Source of the DNA: Paenibacillus cymbidii
GTDB lineage: Bacteria > Bacillota > Bacilli > Paenibacillales > NBRC-103111
Length of the DNA stretch: 64,000 nucleotides
Assembly (NCBI RefSeq): GCF_004764705.1
Contig: NZ_SHLX01000012.1
Location: 62,001 to 126,000 of the forward strand
Direction of reading: 5' to 3'
Position 1 is the first letter of the stretch. Every line of letters starts with the position of its first letter. The notes beneath the pieces were generated by a model. The model did no database searches. It saw only the letters and a program-made list of their open reading frames with translations, and had not been told where the DNA came from. This document shows positions 42,524-52,191 of this stretch, one piece after another. The translations under genes and the position numbers were made by a program.

Positions 42524-43450
42524 ATGGCTACAAGAACACTGGGCCGGGCATTGCGCCACTACAAAACTTATTATTTGCTGCTGCTGCCGGCGGTCGTTGC
42601 GGTGTTCGTCTTTTCTTACATCCCGATGTACGGCATCGCGATCGCCTTCAAGGACTACAAGATCATGAAAGGCATCGGCGGCAGCGAATGGATCGGGCTC
42701 GAGAACTTCCGCAACCTGTTCGAGATCAAAAGCTTCTACGAGGTGCTGCGCAATACGCTGCTCATCAGCGTGTACCGGCTTCTGTTCGGTTTTCCGGCGC
42801 CGATCGTGCTGGCGCTGCTGCTGAACGAGCTGCGGATCGGATGGTTCAAGAAGTTTGTGCAGACGATTTCTTACTTGCCGCATTTCCTGTCCTGGGTTGT
42901 GTTGGCGGGCGTCGTCACGTCGGTGCTGTCGGTCGATGTCGGGGTGGTCAACATGGCGCTGCGGTGGTTCGGTCAAGAGCCGATCAACTTCCTCGTCACG
43001 CCGGAATGGTTCCGCACGATTCTCGTCACCAGCGGCATTTGGCAAGGCATCGGCTGGGGCAGCATCATCTATCTTGCGGTTATTGTCGGCATCAACACGG
43101 AGTTGTACGAAGCCGCCGATCTGGACGGGGCGAGCCGGCTGCAGAAAACGCGGTACGTCACCATCCCCGCGCTTGTGCCGGTGGCGACGATCATGTTCAT
43201 CCTGAGCGTCGGCGGCATTTTGCACGCGGGCTTCGACCAGATTTTCAACCTGTATTCGGTAAGCGTTTATGAAGTTGCCGACGTTATCGACACCTACGTA
43301 TACCGGCGGGGCCTCGCCAATATGGGCGGCGCCAACGAATACAGCTTCGCGGCCGCCGTAGGGTTGTTCCAGAACGTGATCGGCTTCATGCTCATCTTCG
43401 GGGCGAACTGGATCGTCAAAAAATTCAACAACGAAAACGGCATTTGGTAG
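42524..43450 (+). CDS. Sugar ABC transporter permease (LplB type), system 2
   Basis: 308 residues, six membrane helices. Helix 1 YLLLLPAVVAVFVFSYIPMYG, the FKDYKIMKGIGGSEWIGL loop, EAA loop GINTELYEAADLDGAS and a C-terminal VGLFQNVIGFMLIFGANW are typical of LplB permeases. ATG 42524 has AGGAGG 7 bases before it, just downstream of the predicted promoter and cre-like site. Followed after 9 bases by its partner permease. Confidence 0.94.
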   Translation: MATRTLGRALRHYKTYYLLLLPAVVAVFVFSYIPMYGIAIAFKDYKIMKGIGGSEWIGLENFRNLFEIKSFYEVLRNTLLISVYRLLFGFPAPIVLALLLNELRIGWFKKFVQTISYLPHFLSWVVLAGVVTSVLSVDVGVVNMALRWFGQEPINFLVTPEWFRTILVTSGIWQGIGWGSIIYLAVIVGINTELYEAADLDGASRLQKTRYVTIPALVPVATIMFILSVGGILHAGFDQIFNLYSVSVYEVADVIDTYVYRRGLANMGGANEYSFAAAVGLFQNVIGFMLIFGANWIVKKFNNENGIW

Positions 43451-43459
43451 GTGAATCGG

Positions 43460-44341
43460 ATGCGCAAACGGACGACAACTTTATTCGACGCGGTCAATGT
43501 TGGTTTCATGCTGCTGTTCATGCTTTCGGTGCTGTACCCGTTCTACAATTTGCTGGTCACTTCGTTTTCGCTGCCGAACGATATTTTGACGCAGCAGCTG
43601 CAGCTTTGGCCGAAGCACTTCACGCTCGATTCGTACCGCATCGTGTTCAGCAACGACGACGTCGCACGGGGGTACGTCAATACGCTCATCCGTACGGTGT
43701 TCGGCACGGCGCTGTCGATCGTCGTCACGATGTGTGCGGCTTACGCCCTCAGCCAGCGCGGCATGCCGCTGCGCGGGGCGATCACGGTGTACTTTCTGTT
43801 TACGATGTTTTTCAGCGGCGGTTTGATTCCGACCTATTTGTGGATCCGCGATCTTGGACTGGTCAATTCGCGGTTGTCGCTGATATTGCCCGGCGTGCTT
43901 GGCGTATTCAACCTCGTGGTGATGCGCAACTACATCCAGGGTTCGATCGACAAAAGCCTGGAGGAGTCGGCGGCGATGGACGGCGCGGGGCCGATCCGCA
44001 TCCTTGCGCAAATCATCGCGCCGCTATGCAAGCCCGTGCTGGCGACGATTGCGCTATGGACGATGGTCGCCCACTGGAACGCCTGGTTCGACGCGATGAT
44101 TTATATCAACGATCCGGACAAACAAGTGCTGCAGATGCTGCTGCGCAAAATCATGTTCAATTACGACGACGGGGCGATCGGCACCGCCAAAGCGCTGCTG
44201 GGCCTCCAGGTGAATGCCGTCAATCCGAACACGCTCAAGGCGGCGTTCATCTTCGTCACAATCGGTCCGATCGTGCTCGTCTATCCGTTTCTGCAGCGGT
44301 ATTTTGTGAAAGGCATCATGATAGGAGCTTTGAAAGGATAA
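43460..44341 (+). CDS. Sugar ABC transporter permease (LplC type), system 2
   Basis: 293 residues with six helices (first: NVGFMLLFMLSVLYPFYNLL). The EAA loop IDKSLEESAAMDGAG and C-terminus RYFVKGIMIGALKG are CUT1 LplC/YtcP marks. ATG 43460 is chosen (AGGTG 7 bases ahead); GTG 43451 is in frame. Second gene of the operon; it pairs with the LplB-type protein and needs an ATPase encoded outside the window. Confidence 0.94.
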   Translation: MRKRTTTLFDAVNVGFMLLFMLSVLYPFYNLLVTSFSLPNDILTQQLQLWPKHFTLDSYRIVFSNDDVARGYVNTLIRTVFGTALSIVVTMCAAYALSQRGMPLRGAITVYFLFTMFFSGGLIPTYLWIRDLGLVNSRLSLILPGVLGVFNLVVMRNYIQGSIDKSLEESAAMDGAGPIRILAQIIAPLCKPVLATIALWTMVAHWNAWFDAMIYINDPDKQVLQMLLRKIMFNYDDGAIGTAKALLGLQVNAVNPNTLKAAFIFVTIGPIVLVYPFLQRYFVKGIMIGALKG

Positions 44342-44407
44342 CCGAACGCGCGCGGTTCGTCCATTCAAGTTGCTATATATATTAACCATTACTGGGGGAG
44401 ACGTTCG

Positions 44408-46054
44408 ATGGGCAAAGGCAAAACGGCGACAGCCGCCGGTCTCGCGGCAACGATGGCCGCGGTTGTGGCGCTGTCGGCTTGCAGCAGCGACAAGGAAAGC
44501 AAAGGAACGGGCAGCTCGCCCGCGCCTTCAAGCAGTGCGGCAAGCGCATCGGCGAAGCCGTCCGCTGCGACGAATCCGTACGAGAAGAAGCTGACGCTTA
44601 CTTATTTGAACATGATTGACATGAGCAAATGGAAGGACGGCACGCCGGTCGAAAAAATATTCGAAGACAAGTTCAACGTCGATCTGAAAGCGGTCCCGAT
44701 CAATTCGATGGACGCCGAGAAGCTGAAAGTGACGCTTGCCGGCGGCACGATCCCGGACGTCATGGTCACCTGGAACGCGCAGCAATATTACCGCGACGGC
44801 GTCATCCGCAAAATTTCGATGGATATGGTCAAGCAGTACATGCCGAACGTCATGAAAATCATCGAGCAATATGACGACAAAACGGCGTGGGCGATTTCCA
44901 AGGATTACAAAACCGGAGACCTGATTCAAGTTCCGGTAGGTTCGGCGGCGGGGCTTTCCAACTCGGGGATTTTTACCCGCAAGGATTGGCTGGACAAAAT
45001 CGGCGTGACCAAGCTGGGCGATACGATGACGCTTGATGAACTGCACGACATTTTGAAAAAGTTTACGTTCGACGATCCCGACGGCAACGGCAAAAACGAT
45101 ACGTACGGATTGGAGGATGTTTTTGGAGAAGCGAACTTCTACTACTACGGTTTCAACAACATTTTTGCCGCTTACGGCGTCAATCCGAACCAATGGGGCA
45201 AGGCAGCCGACAACAAAATCGTGTTCGGCGCCGTCTCCGATCGCTACAAGCAAGCGCTCAAGCTGCTTAATTCCTGGTGGAAGGAAGGCATCATCGACCC
45301 GGCGTCGGTCAGCGACAAGAAGCCGGAGCGCCAGGCAAAAATTTTGGACAACAAAATCGGCACCGAGTTTACGAACGTAATTTATATGAACGAAATCAGC
45401 AAAGACCCCTTGTTCCTGCTGTCGCAGAAGACGCCGGCGGCGGTTCCGGTGCAGCTGCCTAATATCGTCGGTCCCGAAGGCTTCGGCGGCGGCTACGGCA
45501 ACGGCGAATGGGTCGGCTGGGGGCTCATGTTCGGCGCCAAGGCGACCGACGAGCAGGTGATCCGCGCCATGCAGATTGCCGACGCCCAGTATGCGGACGC
45601 AGTGGCCTCGCTCGCCGTTACCGCAAAATTCGGCATTGCCGGCCAAACATACGATATGGTGAACGGCGGTGCCGTCATGAAGCAAGGCGTCGACGCGGCC
45701 GAACAAGGGGCAGGCATCTTCATCTTCCCGCTTTACTTCGGCCCGATGAACGAGATCGTCAACGGCAAAGCGGTGGCGAAGGCGGTTGAAGAGAACCGCA
45801 AAAAAGTGCCGCGGATCAACAATGTCGTCGATATCAAGCAGGTCGATTTCATCGTATCGGAGAACAAATCGATCCAGTCGGCGGAAATGCTGAAAATCAT
45901 GCAGGAGTTCCAGGTCAAGGCGATTACCGGCCAACTCGACATCGACAAGGAATGGGACGCTTACGTCGATCGCTGGAACAAGGCGGGCGGCAAACAGCTG
46001 ACGGAGGAAGTAAACAAGCTGCCGATCATTTATGAGAACAAAAAGTTGAAGTAA
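44408..46054 (+). CDS. Extracellular solute-binding lipoprotein, system 2
   Basis: 548 residues. Lipobox LSAC (Cys25), Ser/Ala linker, then a LipO-type sugar-binding fold. The calcium-loop-like DDPDGNGKNDTYGL motif is present in the first third, and the C-terminus ends KQLTEEVNKLPIIYENKKLK. GGGGGAG 10 bases before ATG 44408. It is the binding protein for the two permeases just upstream. A hairpin follows it before the hydrolase-like gene. Confidence 0.94.
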   Translation: MGKGKTATAAGLAATMAAVVALSACSSDKESKGTGSSPAPSSSAASASAKPSAATNPYEKKLTLTYLNMIDMSKWKDGTPVEKIFEDKFNVDLKAVPINSMDAEKLKVTLAGGTIPDVMVTWNAQQYYRDGVIRKISMDMVKQYMPNVMKIIEQYDDKTAWAISKDYKTGDLIQVPVGSAAGLSNSGIFTRKDWLDKIGVTKLGDTMTLDELHDILKKFTFDDPDGNGKNDTYGLEDVFGEANFYYYGFNNIFAAYGVNPNQWGKAADNKIVFGAVSDRYKQALKLLNSWWKEGIIDPASVSDKKPERQAKILDNKIGTEFTNVIYMNEISKDPLFLLSQKTPAAVPVQLPNIVGPEGFGGGYGNGEWVGWGLMFGAKATDEQVIRAMQIADAQYADAVASLAVTAKFGIAGQTYDMVNGGAVMKQGVDAAEQGAGIFIFPLYFGPMNEIVNGKAVAKAVEENRKKVPRINNVVDIKQVDFIVSENKSIQSAEMLKIMQEFQVKAITGQLDIDKEWDAYVDRWNKAGGKQLTEEVNKLPIIYENKKLK

Positions 46055-46061
46055 GATGTAG

Positions 46062-46104
46062 AAGAGGCCGCCCGGTTATCCGTGAGGAGATGCCGGGCGG
46101 CTTC
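46062..46104 (+). other. Intercistronic hairpin after the system 2 lipoprotein gene
   Basis: GCCGCCCGG (46067-46075) pairs with CCGGGCGGC (46093-46101) around a 17-base loop. The T-run after it is weak (TTCCATT), so partial termination or mRNA protection is more likely than a full stop; the ribosome site of the next gene lies beyond it. Confidence 0.5.
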
Positions 46105-46147
46105 CATTGTCCGTATGCCCGAAGCGGCGGGAAGGGGAACGAACAAC

Positions 46148-47626
46148 ATGGCGGGAATAAGCTTGAACGAAGATTGCAATCATTACATCGTGTCGCGACG
46201 GCACCGGGAGTTAACGGCGGAGGAAGTCGAGCGCTGGGTAGATCAGTATGCGGACACCCAGGTCGAAGAGCTTGTGCTCAACGTGAATGCGATGCGCACC
46301 TGCTACGACAGCCGCGTCTGGGAAAGCTTCTGGAGCGGCTACGATCCGCTGGGGGGCAACGACCAGCCGTTTCTTGCCGGGTTGCCCGAAGAGGCGCGCG
46401 AGCTGCGGCGACAATGGGTGCATCGCGGCTGGCAGCTGCATCGCGACGGCATCGATTTGTTTGAGCGCTGGATCGCGCGCGCCCGCGAGCGCGGCATTTC
46501 GCCGTGGATTTCGGTACGCATGAACGACATTCACTGCGTCGACAACGAGCTCGATCCGATGCACAGCACGCTGTGGCGGCAGCATCCCGAGCTGCGGCGG
46601 GCACCGTACAAGTTCGACGACTGGGCCGACAAGGCGTTCGATTATGCCCGGCCGGAAGTGCGCGAGCATCATTTTCGGCTGATCGAGGAGTTGGCGGAGC
46701 GGTACGACTTCGACGGGCTGGAGCTCGATTGGATGCGGTTCGGCTACCATTTCCGCCCCGGGTTCGAGGAAGAAGGCGCGGCGATTCTGACGCAGTTTAC
46801 CGCCGATGTTCGCGCATTGCTGGACCGCTGGGAAGCAAAGCGCGGGCACCGCATCAAGCTGTCGGCGCGCGTGGCGTCGCGGCCGCAAACGGCTCTGAGT
46901 CTCGGGATGGACGCCGTGGAATGGGCGAAACGGGGGCTTGTCGACATGCTCGTCGTAACGCCGTTCTGGGCGACGATCGAAACGGATATGCCGATCGAGC
47001 TATGGAAGCAGCTGCTGCGCGGCACAGACGTGACGCTGGCGGCGGGCATCGAGGTGCTCATCCGCGCATTCCCGAAGTCGGCGCTGCGGCAGATGAACAC
47101 GCTGGAGACGGTGCGCGGCGCCGCAAGCAGCTTGCTTTCGCGAGGCGCCGACCGGATCTATTTGTTCAATTATATGGATTCGGACACGGCGATGGCCGAT
47201 CTGGACAACTATAACGAGCTGCTGTGCGGAGCGGGAGCGCTGGAGACGATGGCCGGCAAGCCGCGCCGCCATATCGTGACCTATTCGGATACGTGGGCGC
47301 CGGGCGAAGCCGCCGGCTTCCAGCTGCCGGCGGCATGCCCGCCGGGACGGTTCCGGGAATTCCGGCTGCATGTCGGACCGCGGCCGGAGGGGCCGGCCTA
47401 TCTTTACCTTGGTGTGCTGCCGGGCGAGGAGCTCTCCGGAGAAGTGCGCTTGAACGGCGTCGTTTGCGCCGCCGAGGGAGTGGCCGAACTGGCCGGGCCG
47501 CGGCCGGAAGGGCCGGTGTACCGGTTCCGCATCCCGGAAGAAGCGGTTCATGGCGGCTATAATGTGGCGGAGCTGCTGCCCGACCGCGAGACGACGGTTA
47601 TTTGGGTCGAGCTCGCGACTTCTTAG
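46148..47626 (+). CDS. Glycoside-hydrolase-like TIM-barrel protein
   Basis: 492 residues, cytosolic by sequence (no signal peptide). Start ISLNEDCNHYI, then an (alpha/beta)8-like pattern with LVLNVNAMRTCYD, YDFDGLELDWMRFGYHF (acidic pair at the end of a strand, like the COG1649/GHL10 group), VDMLVVTPFWATIETDMP and RGADRIYLFNYMDSD. A C-terminal beta domain follows from ~385 (GRFREFRLHVGPRPEGPAYLYLGVLPGEEL). Located right after a sugar-uptake operon, so it may cleave the imported oligosaccharide. ATG 46148 (AAGGGG 10 bases ahead). The exact family and substrate are uncertain. Confidence 0.7.
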   Translation: MAGISLNEDCNHYIVSRRHRELTAEEVERWVDQYADTQVEELVLNVNAMRTCYDSRVWESFWSGYDPLGGNDQPFLAGLPEEARELRRQWVHRGWQLHRDGIDLFERWIARARERGISPWISVRMNDIHCVDNELDPMHSTLWRQHPELRRAPYKFDDWADKAFDYARPEVREHHFRLIEELAERYDFDGLELDWMRFGYHFRPGFEEEGAAILTQFTADVRALLDRWEAKRGHRIKLSARVASRPQTALSLGMDAVEWAKRGLVDMLVVTPFWATIETDMPIELWKQLLRGTDVTLAAGIEVLIRAFPKSALRQMNTLETVRGAASSLLSRGADRIYLFNYMDSDTAMADLDNYNELLCGAGALETMAGKPRRHIVTYSDTWAPGEAAGFQLPAACPPGRFREFRLHVGPRPEGPAYLYLGVLPGEELSGEVRLNGVVCAAEGVAELAGPRPEGPVYRFRIPEEAVHGGYNVAELLPDRETTVIWVELATS

Positions 47627-47759
47627 ACATATAAGGGGCCAACATCCGAAAAGAAAGGCGACCTAAGCGTGTATGCTTTCGAAGTCGTTTTCTTACGGAA
47701 AGCGCTCCGCTTCTTCCAGAGCCGCCCCCTTAGTGGCCCGATTGATTGCTCGGCAACCC

Positions 47760-47951
47760 AAATAGCCTATGAAAAATGGCCTATTTGCACCATTTCGAGT
47801 GCTTCATTGGAAATAGCCAGTGAAAACACTGGTTATTTGCCCGAGATCGCCTTCCAATAGGCACTTCAAGCGAAATAGCCAGTGAAATCACTGGCTATTT
47901 CGTAGGGACGGCCCGTTTTTGGCGAAATAGGCAAGAAAACATGGCCTATTT
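47760..47951 (+). repeat. Four-palindrome element, copy C (forward orientation)
   Basis: Type II (47760-47786), type I (47811-47838), type I (47871-47902, a perfect palindrome with 15-bp arms), type II (47925-47951). It is 192 bp, in the orientation with ATGAAAAAT in the left type II loop. It lies between converging genes: the TIM-barrel protein (plus) and the GT39-like protein (minus). Its last spacer (GACGGCCCGTTTTTGGCG) closely resembles that of copy E. Confidence 0.92.
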
Positions 47952-48107
47952 GGCAAGAGGGTAGTTTGGAAGCCATCGTTTATGGCATGCAAAGTTGTCG
48001 CTTGAGTCCGGCCTACGTCACCCTCCTTGCCATAAGCACCTGCCCCCCTTCTGCTCACTGTCCCCTTCGCTCAGACTGGAACGGTTGTTCTCATCAGAAC
48101 CCCCTTG

Positions 48108-48355
48108 TGCTGTTATCCCCTTCGCTCAACTTGAGCGGGGTTGTCCTCTCCGGAACTTCCTTGTGCCTGTTATCCCCTTGGCTCCATCCCAAGCATCAAC
48201 AACTTGTATCCCATTTCTATAAAAGCGCTAACTTGAGCCAACGGGATAACGGGCAAACACATCCTTTCGTTGACCACCATCGCCTCGCCCCGTCCTCTCC
48301 CCATACACGAACTGCCACACCCGCCACGCCAGCCTGAGTCAATGGGATAACGTTC
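48108..48355. repeat. Second dispersed motif: GTTATCCC...GGCTCA, multiple inverted copies
   Basis: GTTATCCCCTTCGCTCA (near 48113) and GTTATCCCCTTGGCTC (near 48168) read forward. TGAGCCAACGGGATAAC (near 48234) and TGAGTCAATGGGATAAC (near 48336) read in reverse complement. The same motif forms an inverted pair near 60649-60715. It is intergenic only in this window. Confidence 0.75.
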
Positions 48356-48426
48356 AAACACGTGCGCCGCGCCTGTTACCGCCGCTTAGCCTGGCAACAT
48401 TGGAGTAAGTTTAAACTCCCAACCCA

Positions 48427-48459
48427 AAAGGACCGTCAGAGTGACCCTCCCTGATGGTT
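48427..48459 (-). terminator. Possible weak terminator of the GT39-like gene
   Basis: On minus, ACCATCAG pairs with CTGACGGT (one mismatch) around a ~10-base loop, followed by CCTTTT. The stem overlaps the last codons. Confidence 0.4.
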
Positions 48460-49968
48460 TTTCTTACCGTTGACTAGCGGCGGTATTGGTGAGATGAGCC
48501 AAACGCAGCCGGCTCCGGCAAGCATCAGCATCCAAGGCATGATATCGAATCGGTACCGGGTTTGCACCTCGATGACAAGGTGCAGTGCGGCGTAGACGAG
48601 CACAAGCAATAAAGGCAGGGCGGGCGCAAGCGCCGCGCTGCTTTTTTGCGCTGCAGGGGAGGCGGCGGCCTCGGTTAAGGCGGCTTCGCCGGCGCGCCGC
48701 CGCACAACCGCCATCGCCGCGCAGCCTGCGGCGCCGAAGAGGCAGAACGCCATGTATTCGATTCGTTCAATCTGCGAAATTCGTTTCGCCAGGCCGGGCT
48801 TCTCCACGCCCCACAACCCCCAGATCGCGGCGGCGTCCTCGTGCCCCCACATGGCGGTCCACTTGCGGCCGACCAGCGCCGCCACCTGACGCGCGTCGCT
48901 TGTCCGCTCGCGAAACAGAGCCAACTCGGCGCGATTGCGGGCTTCGCCGATCGGATACGCCGCGACGTATTGTTCGTCCTCCCGCGACCAGCCGCCGTCG
49001 GTCGCCGGGTTCATCCCGACCATGAACTTCCAGTACGGCTCGCGATTGGCCAGCGTATAATCGCTGATGCCGGAGCCGACGAGCGCCAGCCCGGCCAACT
49101 GCTGGATTGCAAAGTAGATGACGGAGATTGCCGCGATCTTGCCGAGCGAGCGCCACGGGCGGCCGCCGAAGCGGTCTTTCCATTCGCAGGCGAGCGCATA
49201 CAGGAGGACAAGCGCGAGGAAGAAGCCGCCGAGCGGGCGAACGATCGCGCCGCAGCCGATGCAGGCGGCGATCGCGACAACGCCGGCAGGCGAACGCCAC
49301 AGGCGCCGCGCCGCCGCGTGGCAGCCAAGCGCGAACAGGAACGTGGACAGGTGCTGGTTCGTCAGCACCGAACCCATCACGATGAGCGGGACGTATACGG
49401 CGTACAGGAAGCCGGCCGCCCGGCCGGCGAGCTCGCCGAACAGCTGCGCCGCCGTGCGGTACACGATCCAGCCGGTGGCGGCTTGCAGCAGTACGTTCAG
49501 CAGCTTCAGCGGCAGCAGGCCGTCGCCGAACAAGGCGATGACGGCCGCCTGCGCCAGCGTGAAGCCAAGCTGGTACACCCAGCGCGAGAAGTATTCGTTG
49601 TGTCCGAACGACAGATCGCCATGGGCCGCTTGTACGGCCGCGTTGTACATGTCGAGAAAGTCGGACACCGGCTGCGTATCGACGGCGAGCACCCAGGCGA
49701 CGCGCAGGCCTGCGGTCAGCGCAAGCAGCACGGCCGCGTATGCGGCGCTCGGAAGACGGCGCAGCAGCAGCACCGCTGCGGCGGCGGCGAACAGGGCCGC
49801 AAGCAGCAGGCCGAGCATGTGCGGCAACGAGTGAAACAAGCCGGCCGATGAATAGCGCAGCGAAACGGCAAGCGCGCCGGCAAAAAAGAGCGAGCCGCCT
49901 GCAGCGAGCCATCTGGCCGCCGGAGGCAACGGTTGTGGTGGAGTGTGGGGTCTCGCGTCTGCGTTCAT
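48436..49968 (-). CDS. GT39/ArnT-like membrane glycosyltransferase
   Basis: 510 residues with about 10-11 membrane helices. After TM2, the first large loop has LRVAWVLAVDTQPVSDFLDMYN, carrying an Asp pair like the catalytic loop of ArnT/PMT-type (GT-C) enzymes. The C-terminal half has a soluble part (NPATDGGWSREDEQYVAAYP) and last helices with RYRFDIMPWMLMLAGAG. Members use polyprenyl-phosphate sugars to modify lipids, proteins or wall polymers. ATG 49968 has AAAGGA 6 bases ahead. No partner genes; substrate unknown. Confidence 0.82.
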   Translation of the reverse strand: MNADARPHTPPQPLPPAARWLAAGGSLFFAGALAVSLRYSSAGLFHSLPHMLGLLLAALFAAAAAVLLLRRLPSAAYAAVLLALTAGLRVAWVLAVDTQPVSDFLDMYNAAVQAAHGDLSFGHNEYFSRWVYQLGFTLAQAAVIALFGDGLLPLKLLNVLLQAATGWIVYRTAAQLFGELAGRAAGFLYAVYVPLIVMGSVLTNQHLSTFLFALGCHAAARRLWRSPAGVVAIAACIGCGAIVRPLGGFFLALVLLYALACEWKDRFGGRPWRSLGKIAAISVIYFAIQQLAGLALVGSGISDYTLANREPYWKFMVGMNPATDGGWSREDEQYVAAYPIGEARNRAELALFRERTSDARQVAALVGRKWTAMWGHEDAAAIWGLWGVEKPGLAKRISQIERIEYMAFCLFGAAGCAAMAVVRRRAGEAALTEAAASPAAQKSSAALAPALPLLLVLVYAALHLVIEVQTRYRFDIMPWMLMLAGAGCVWLISPIPPLVNGKKNHQGGSL

Positions 49969-50143
49969 GTTGCGTCCTTTCCGAACCCGTAGCTTCGCTG
50001 ACTTGCTTCGATATAATAAAATCATTATTCCACAAATCGCCGCCGCACGGTAGTTCCGCTCCCGCCAAATTCGCTTTGCAAAGCCGGTGCCGAAGGTGTA
50101 CTGTTACAAGTGACACTAGCGCAAAGGAAGAGGAAGACGCATC

Positions 50144-50965
50144 ATGCTCGCTTATTTATTGCTGCTGCTTATCGGCATCGTATCCGCCACGTTCGGCAGC
50201 ATTGTCGGACTGGGCGGCGGCATCATTATCGTGCCGGCGCTTATTTATATCGGCCCGCACCTGCTGGACCGGGACATTACTACCGCTGTCGCCGTCGGTA
50301 CGTCGCTGACGGTGCTGATCGTCACGGCGCTCGCTTCCACGCTCACTTACCTGAAGCGCGGCACCGTCGATTTTCGCAGCGGCTGGCTGTACTTCGCCAC
50401 AAGCGGGCCCGCCGCGGTCGCCGGGGCGTCGCTCACGGGCTTGTTCCCGCAGGCGACGTTCCAGCTCGCATTTGGCTGCTTCATGCTGTTTATGGCCGGG
50501 TTGATGGTCGCCCGCGATTATTTGAAGCCCGTGGAGCTGAAATGGCGCATCCGCCGCACGTTCACGGACGCTTCCGGGCACACCTGGGAGTACGGCTACA
50601 GCGTGATTCCCGCGCTGTTCGTCGGGCTCGGGGTCGGCCTCATCTCCGGCCTGTTCGGCATCGGCGGCGGCTCGCTGTTCGTGCCGGTCATGGTGCTGCT
50701 GTTCGCTTATCCGCCGCATGTGGCGACGGCCACTTCGATGTTCGTCATTTTCCTGTCGGCGATACTCGGCAGCGCGACGCACGTCGCCGCGGGCGAGATC
50801 GACTGGCCGAGCGTCGCCGCGCTTGCGCCCGGCGCCTGGCTCGGCGGCTGGCTTGGCGCCCGCATCGCGTCGCGGATGAGCGGCCGCGGGCTGCTTTGGC
50901 TGCTGCGGGCCACGCTGTTCGTGCTGTCGCTGCGGCTGATCGCGGACGGCATCGGATTGTGGTAA
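50144..50965 (+). CDS. TauE/SafE (TSUP) family membrane transporter
   Basis: 273 residues, about eight helices. Both TSUP repeats are visible: SATFGSIVGLGGGIIIVPAL in the first and VGLGVGLISGLFGIGGGSLF in the second, with the GxxxGxGGG signature. Family members export sulfite, sulfoacetate or related organosulfur anions or act as anion permeases. ATG 50144 with AGAGGAAG ahead. It stands alone between a divergent GT39-like gene and the inositol-phosphatase-family gene; no sulfur gene lies nearby, so the substrate is open. Confidence 0.92.
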   Translation: MLAYLLLLLIGIVSATFGSIVGLGGGIIIVPALIYIGPHLLDRDITTAVAVGTSLTVLIVTALASTLTYLKRGTVDFRSGWLYFATSGPAAVAGASLTGLFPQATFQLAFGCFMLFMAGLMVARDYLKPVELKWRIRRTFTDASGHTWEYGYSVIPALFVGLGVGLISGLFGIGGGSLFVPVMVLLFAYPPHVATATSMFVIFLSAILGSATHVAAGEIDWPSVAALAPGAWLGGWLGARIASRMSGRGLLWLLRATLFVLSLRLIADGIGLW

Positions 50966-51111
50966 TCGGGCTATTGTCAGATCGGCCGATGTTTTTTGGT
51001 TGAAACGCCGTAGCAATTGCGCCGTATATTGACTATACTGAACTTGTCACCGAACCCGGTGGCAGTTTCATAGATTGCCGCAACGGCGGCGACAAGAAAG
51101 TGTGGTTACTT

Positions 51112-51969
51112 ATGGCAGCGGATAACGCAACTTATGCGCTCAGCGGTAAAAGCTTCACCGCCGTGGCGATCAATACGGCCGCCAAGGCGGGCGAATGGAT
51201 CAAGAGCAAGCTGGGCGACTTCAATAAGCTCGACTTGAAATATTCTCCGCACGATCTCGTGACGGAAGTGGATAAAGGCTCGGAATCGCTCATTCGACGG
51301 CTCGTTCATACGCATTTCCCGCATCACTCCTTTCTCGGCGAGGAAGGCGTCGAACCCGGCCCGGCGGCTTCGGCCAGGGCACTTGCGCAAATGAGCGGCG
51401 CAGAATACTTGTGGATCGTCGATCCGGTCGACGGCACGACGAACTTTGTGCACGGCTTTCCGTTTTTTTCGGTTTCGGTAGCGCTCGCATACCGCGGCGA
51501 AGTGATTGTCGGCGTCGTCTACGATCCGTGCCGCGACGAGCTGTTCGTCGCCGAGAAGGGCAAAGGCGCTTACCTGAAAGGCAAGCCGATGCGCGTCTCC
51601 GGCGAAACGCGGCTTCTCGACAGCCTGGTCGCCACCGGCTTCCCGGCCGACCGCGATTATGCGCTGCCGATCAACATGGACGGCGTGCGTGCGATTGCGC
51701 CGAAGGTGCGCAACGTGCGGATCGCCGGCTCGGCCGCGCTTCACATGGCTTATGTGGCGGCTGGCCGCCTGAGCGGCTTCTGGGAAATCGGGCTGAACGC
51801 CTGGGACATGGCGGCGGGCACGCTGCTCATCGAGGAGGCGGGCGGCCGCATCACCGATACGGCCGGACGGCCGTACGAACTGGCCGTGCGCAATGTCATC
51901 GCCACGAACGGCGGCATTCACGACGAGTTGCAGCGCGAATTGGCGCAAGCGAACGCAACCGGCTTCTAG
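51112..51969 (+). CDS. Inositol monophosphatase (SuhB) family protein
   Basis: 285 residues. All three metal motifs are present: GEEGVEPG (first Glu-Glu), WIVDPVDGTTNFVHG (Asp-Pro-Val-Asp-Gly) and LNAWDMAAGTLLIEEAGGRITD. It dephosphorylates inositol-1-phosphate or related sugar phosphates, Mg-dependent, in the cytosol. Length is normal (~270). ATG 51112 is used; GTG 51100 is in frame, and neither has a strong ribosome site. Element copy D follows it. Confidence 0.92.
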   Translation: MAADNATYALSGKSFTAVAINTAAKAGEWIKSKLGDFNKLDLKYSPHDLVTEVDKGSESLIRRLVHTHFPHHSFLGEEGVEPGPAASARALAQMSGAEYLWIVDPVDGTTNFVHGFPFFSVSVALAYRGEVIVGVVYDPCRDELFVAEKGKGAYLKGKPMRVSGETRLLDSLVATGFPADRDYALPINMDGVRAIAPKVRNVRIAGSAALHMAYVAAGRLSGFWEIGLNAWDMAAGTLLIEEAGGRITDTAGRPYELAVRNVIATNGGIHDELQRELAQANATGF

Positions 51970-51999
51970 GCGAGTTGGCCGGGGCGGACCTCATCTTCA

Positions 52000-52191
52000 A
52001 AATAGGCCATAAAAAGTTGCTTATTTGCCCTTTGTTAGGCGTTTCATCGAAAATAGCCAGCGATTTCGCTGGCTATTCTGCTCAAACAACCTCCAAACGG
52101 ACCTTTTCCAAGAAATAGCCAGCGATTTCACTGGCTATTTTTCGTTTGTTGTCCTCTTTTGCCGAAATAACCAATAAAACATGGCTTATTC
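52000..52191 (+). repeat. Four-palindrome element, copy D (forward orientation)
   Basis: Type II (52000-52026, decayed), type I (52051-52077), type I (52112-52140), type II (52165-52191), 192 bp. Forward, as judged from the CCATAAA loop of the left type II and the CCAATAAAACATGG of the right one, which is the reverse complement of copy B's left unit. It lies between the inositol-phosphatase-family gene and the metallo-beta-lactamase-fold gene, both plus. The rest of the gap to 52315 shows only the AGGAGG site of the next gene. Confidence 0.88.

Larger units (their letters stand above)
47627..48435. other. 809-bp intergenic region between converging genes
   Basis: Holds repeat element copy C (47760-47951) and then a 350-bp stretch rich in the GTTATCCC/GGCTCA motif (see 48108-48355). 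Open frames here (for example 47966-48337) have no ribosome site and follow the repeats, so no gene is called. Confidence 0.7.

Noticed and set aside
47966..48337. 123-codon frame in the converging gap
   Set aside because: It lies across the GTTATCCC repeat family, has no ribosome site and no recognisable sequence.
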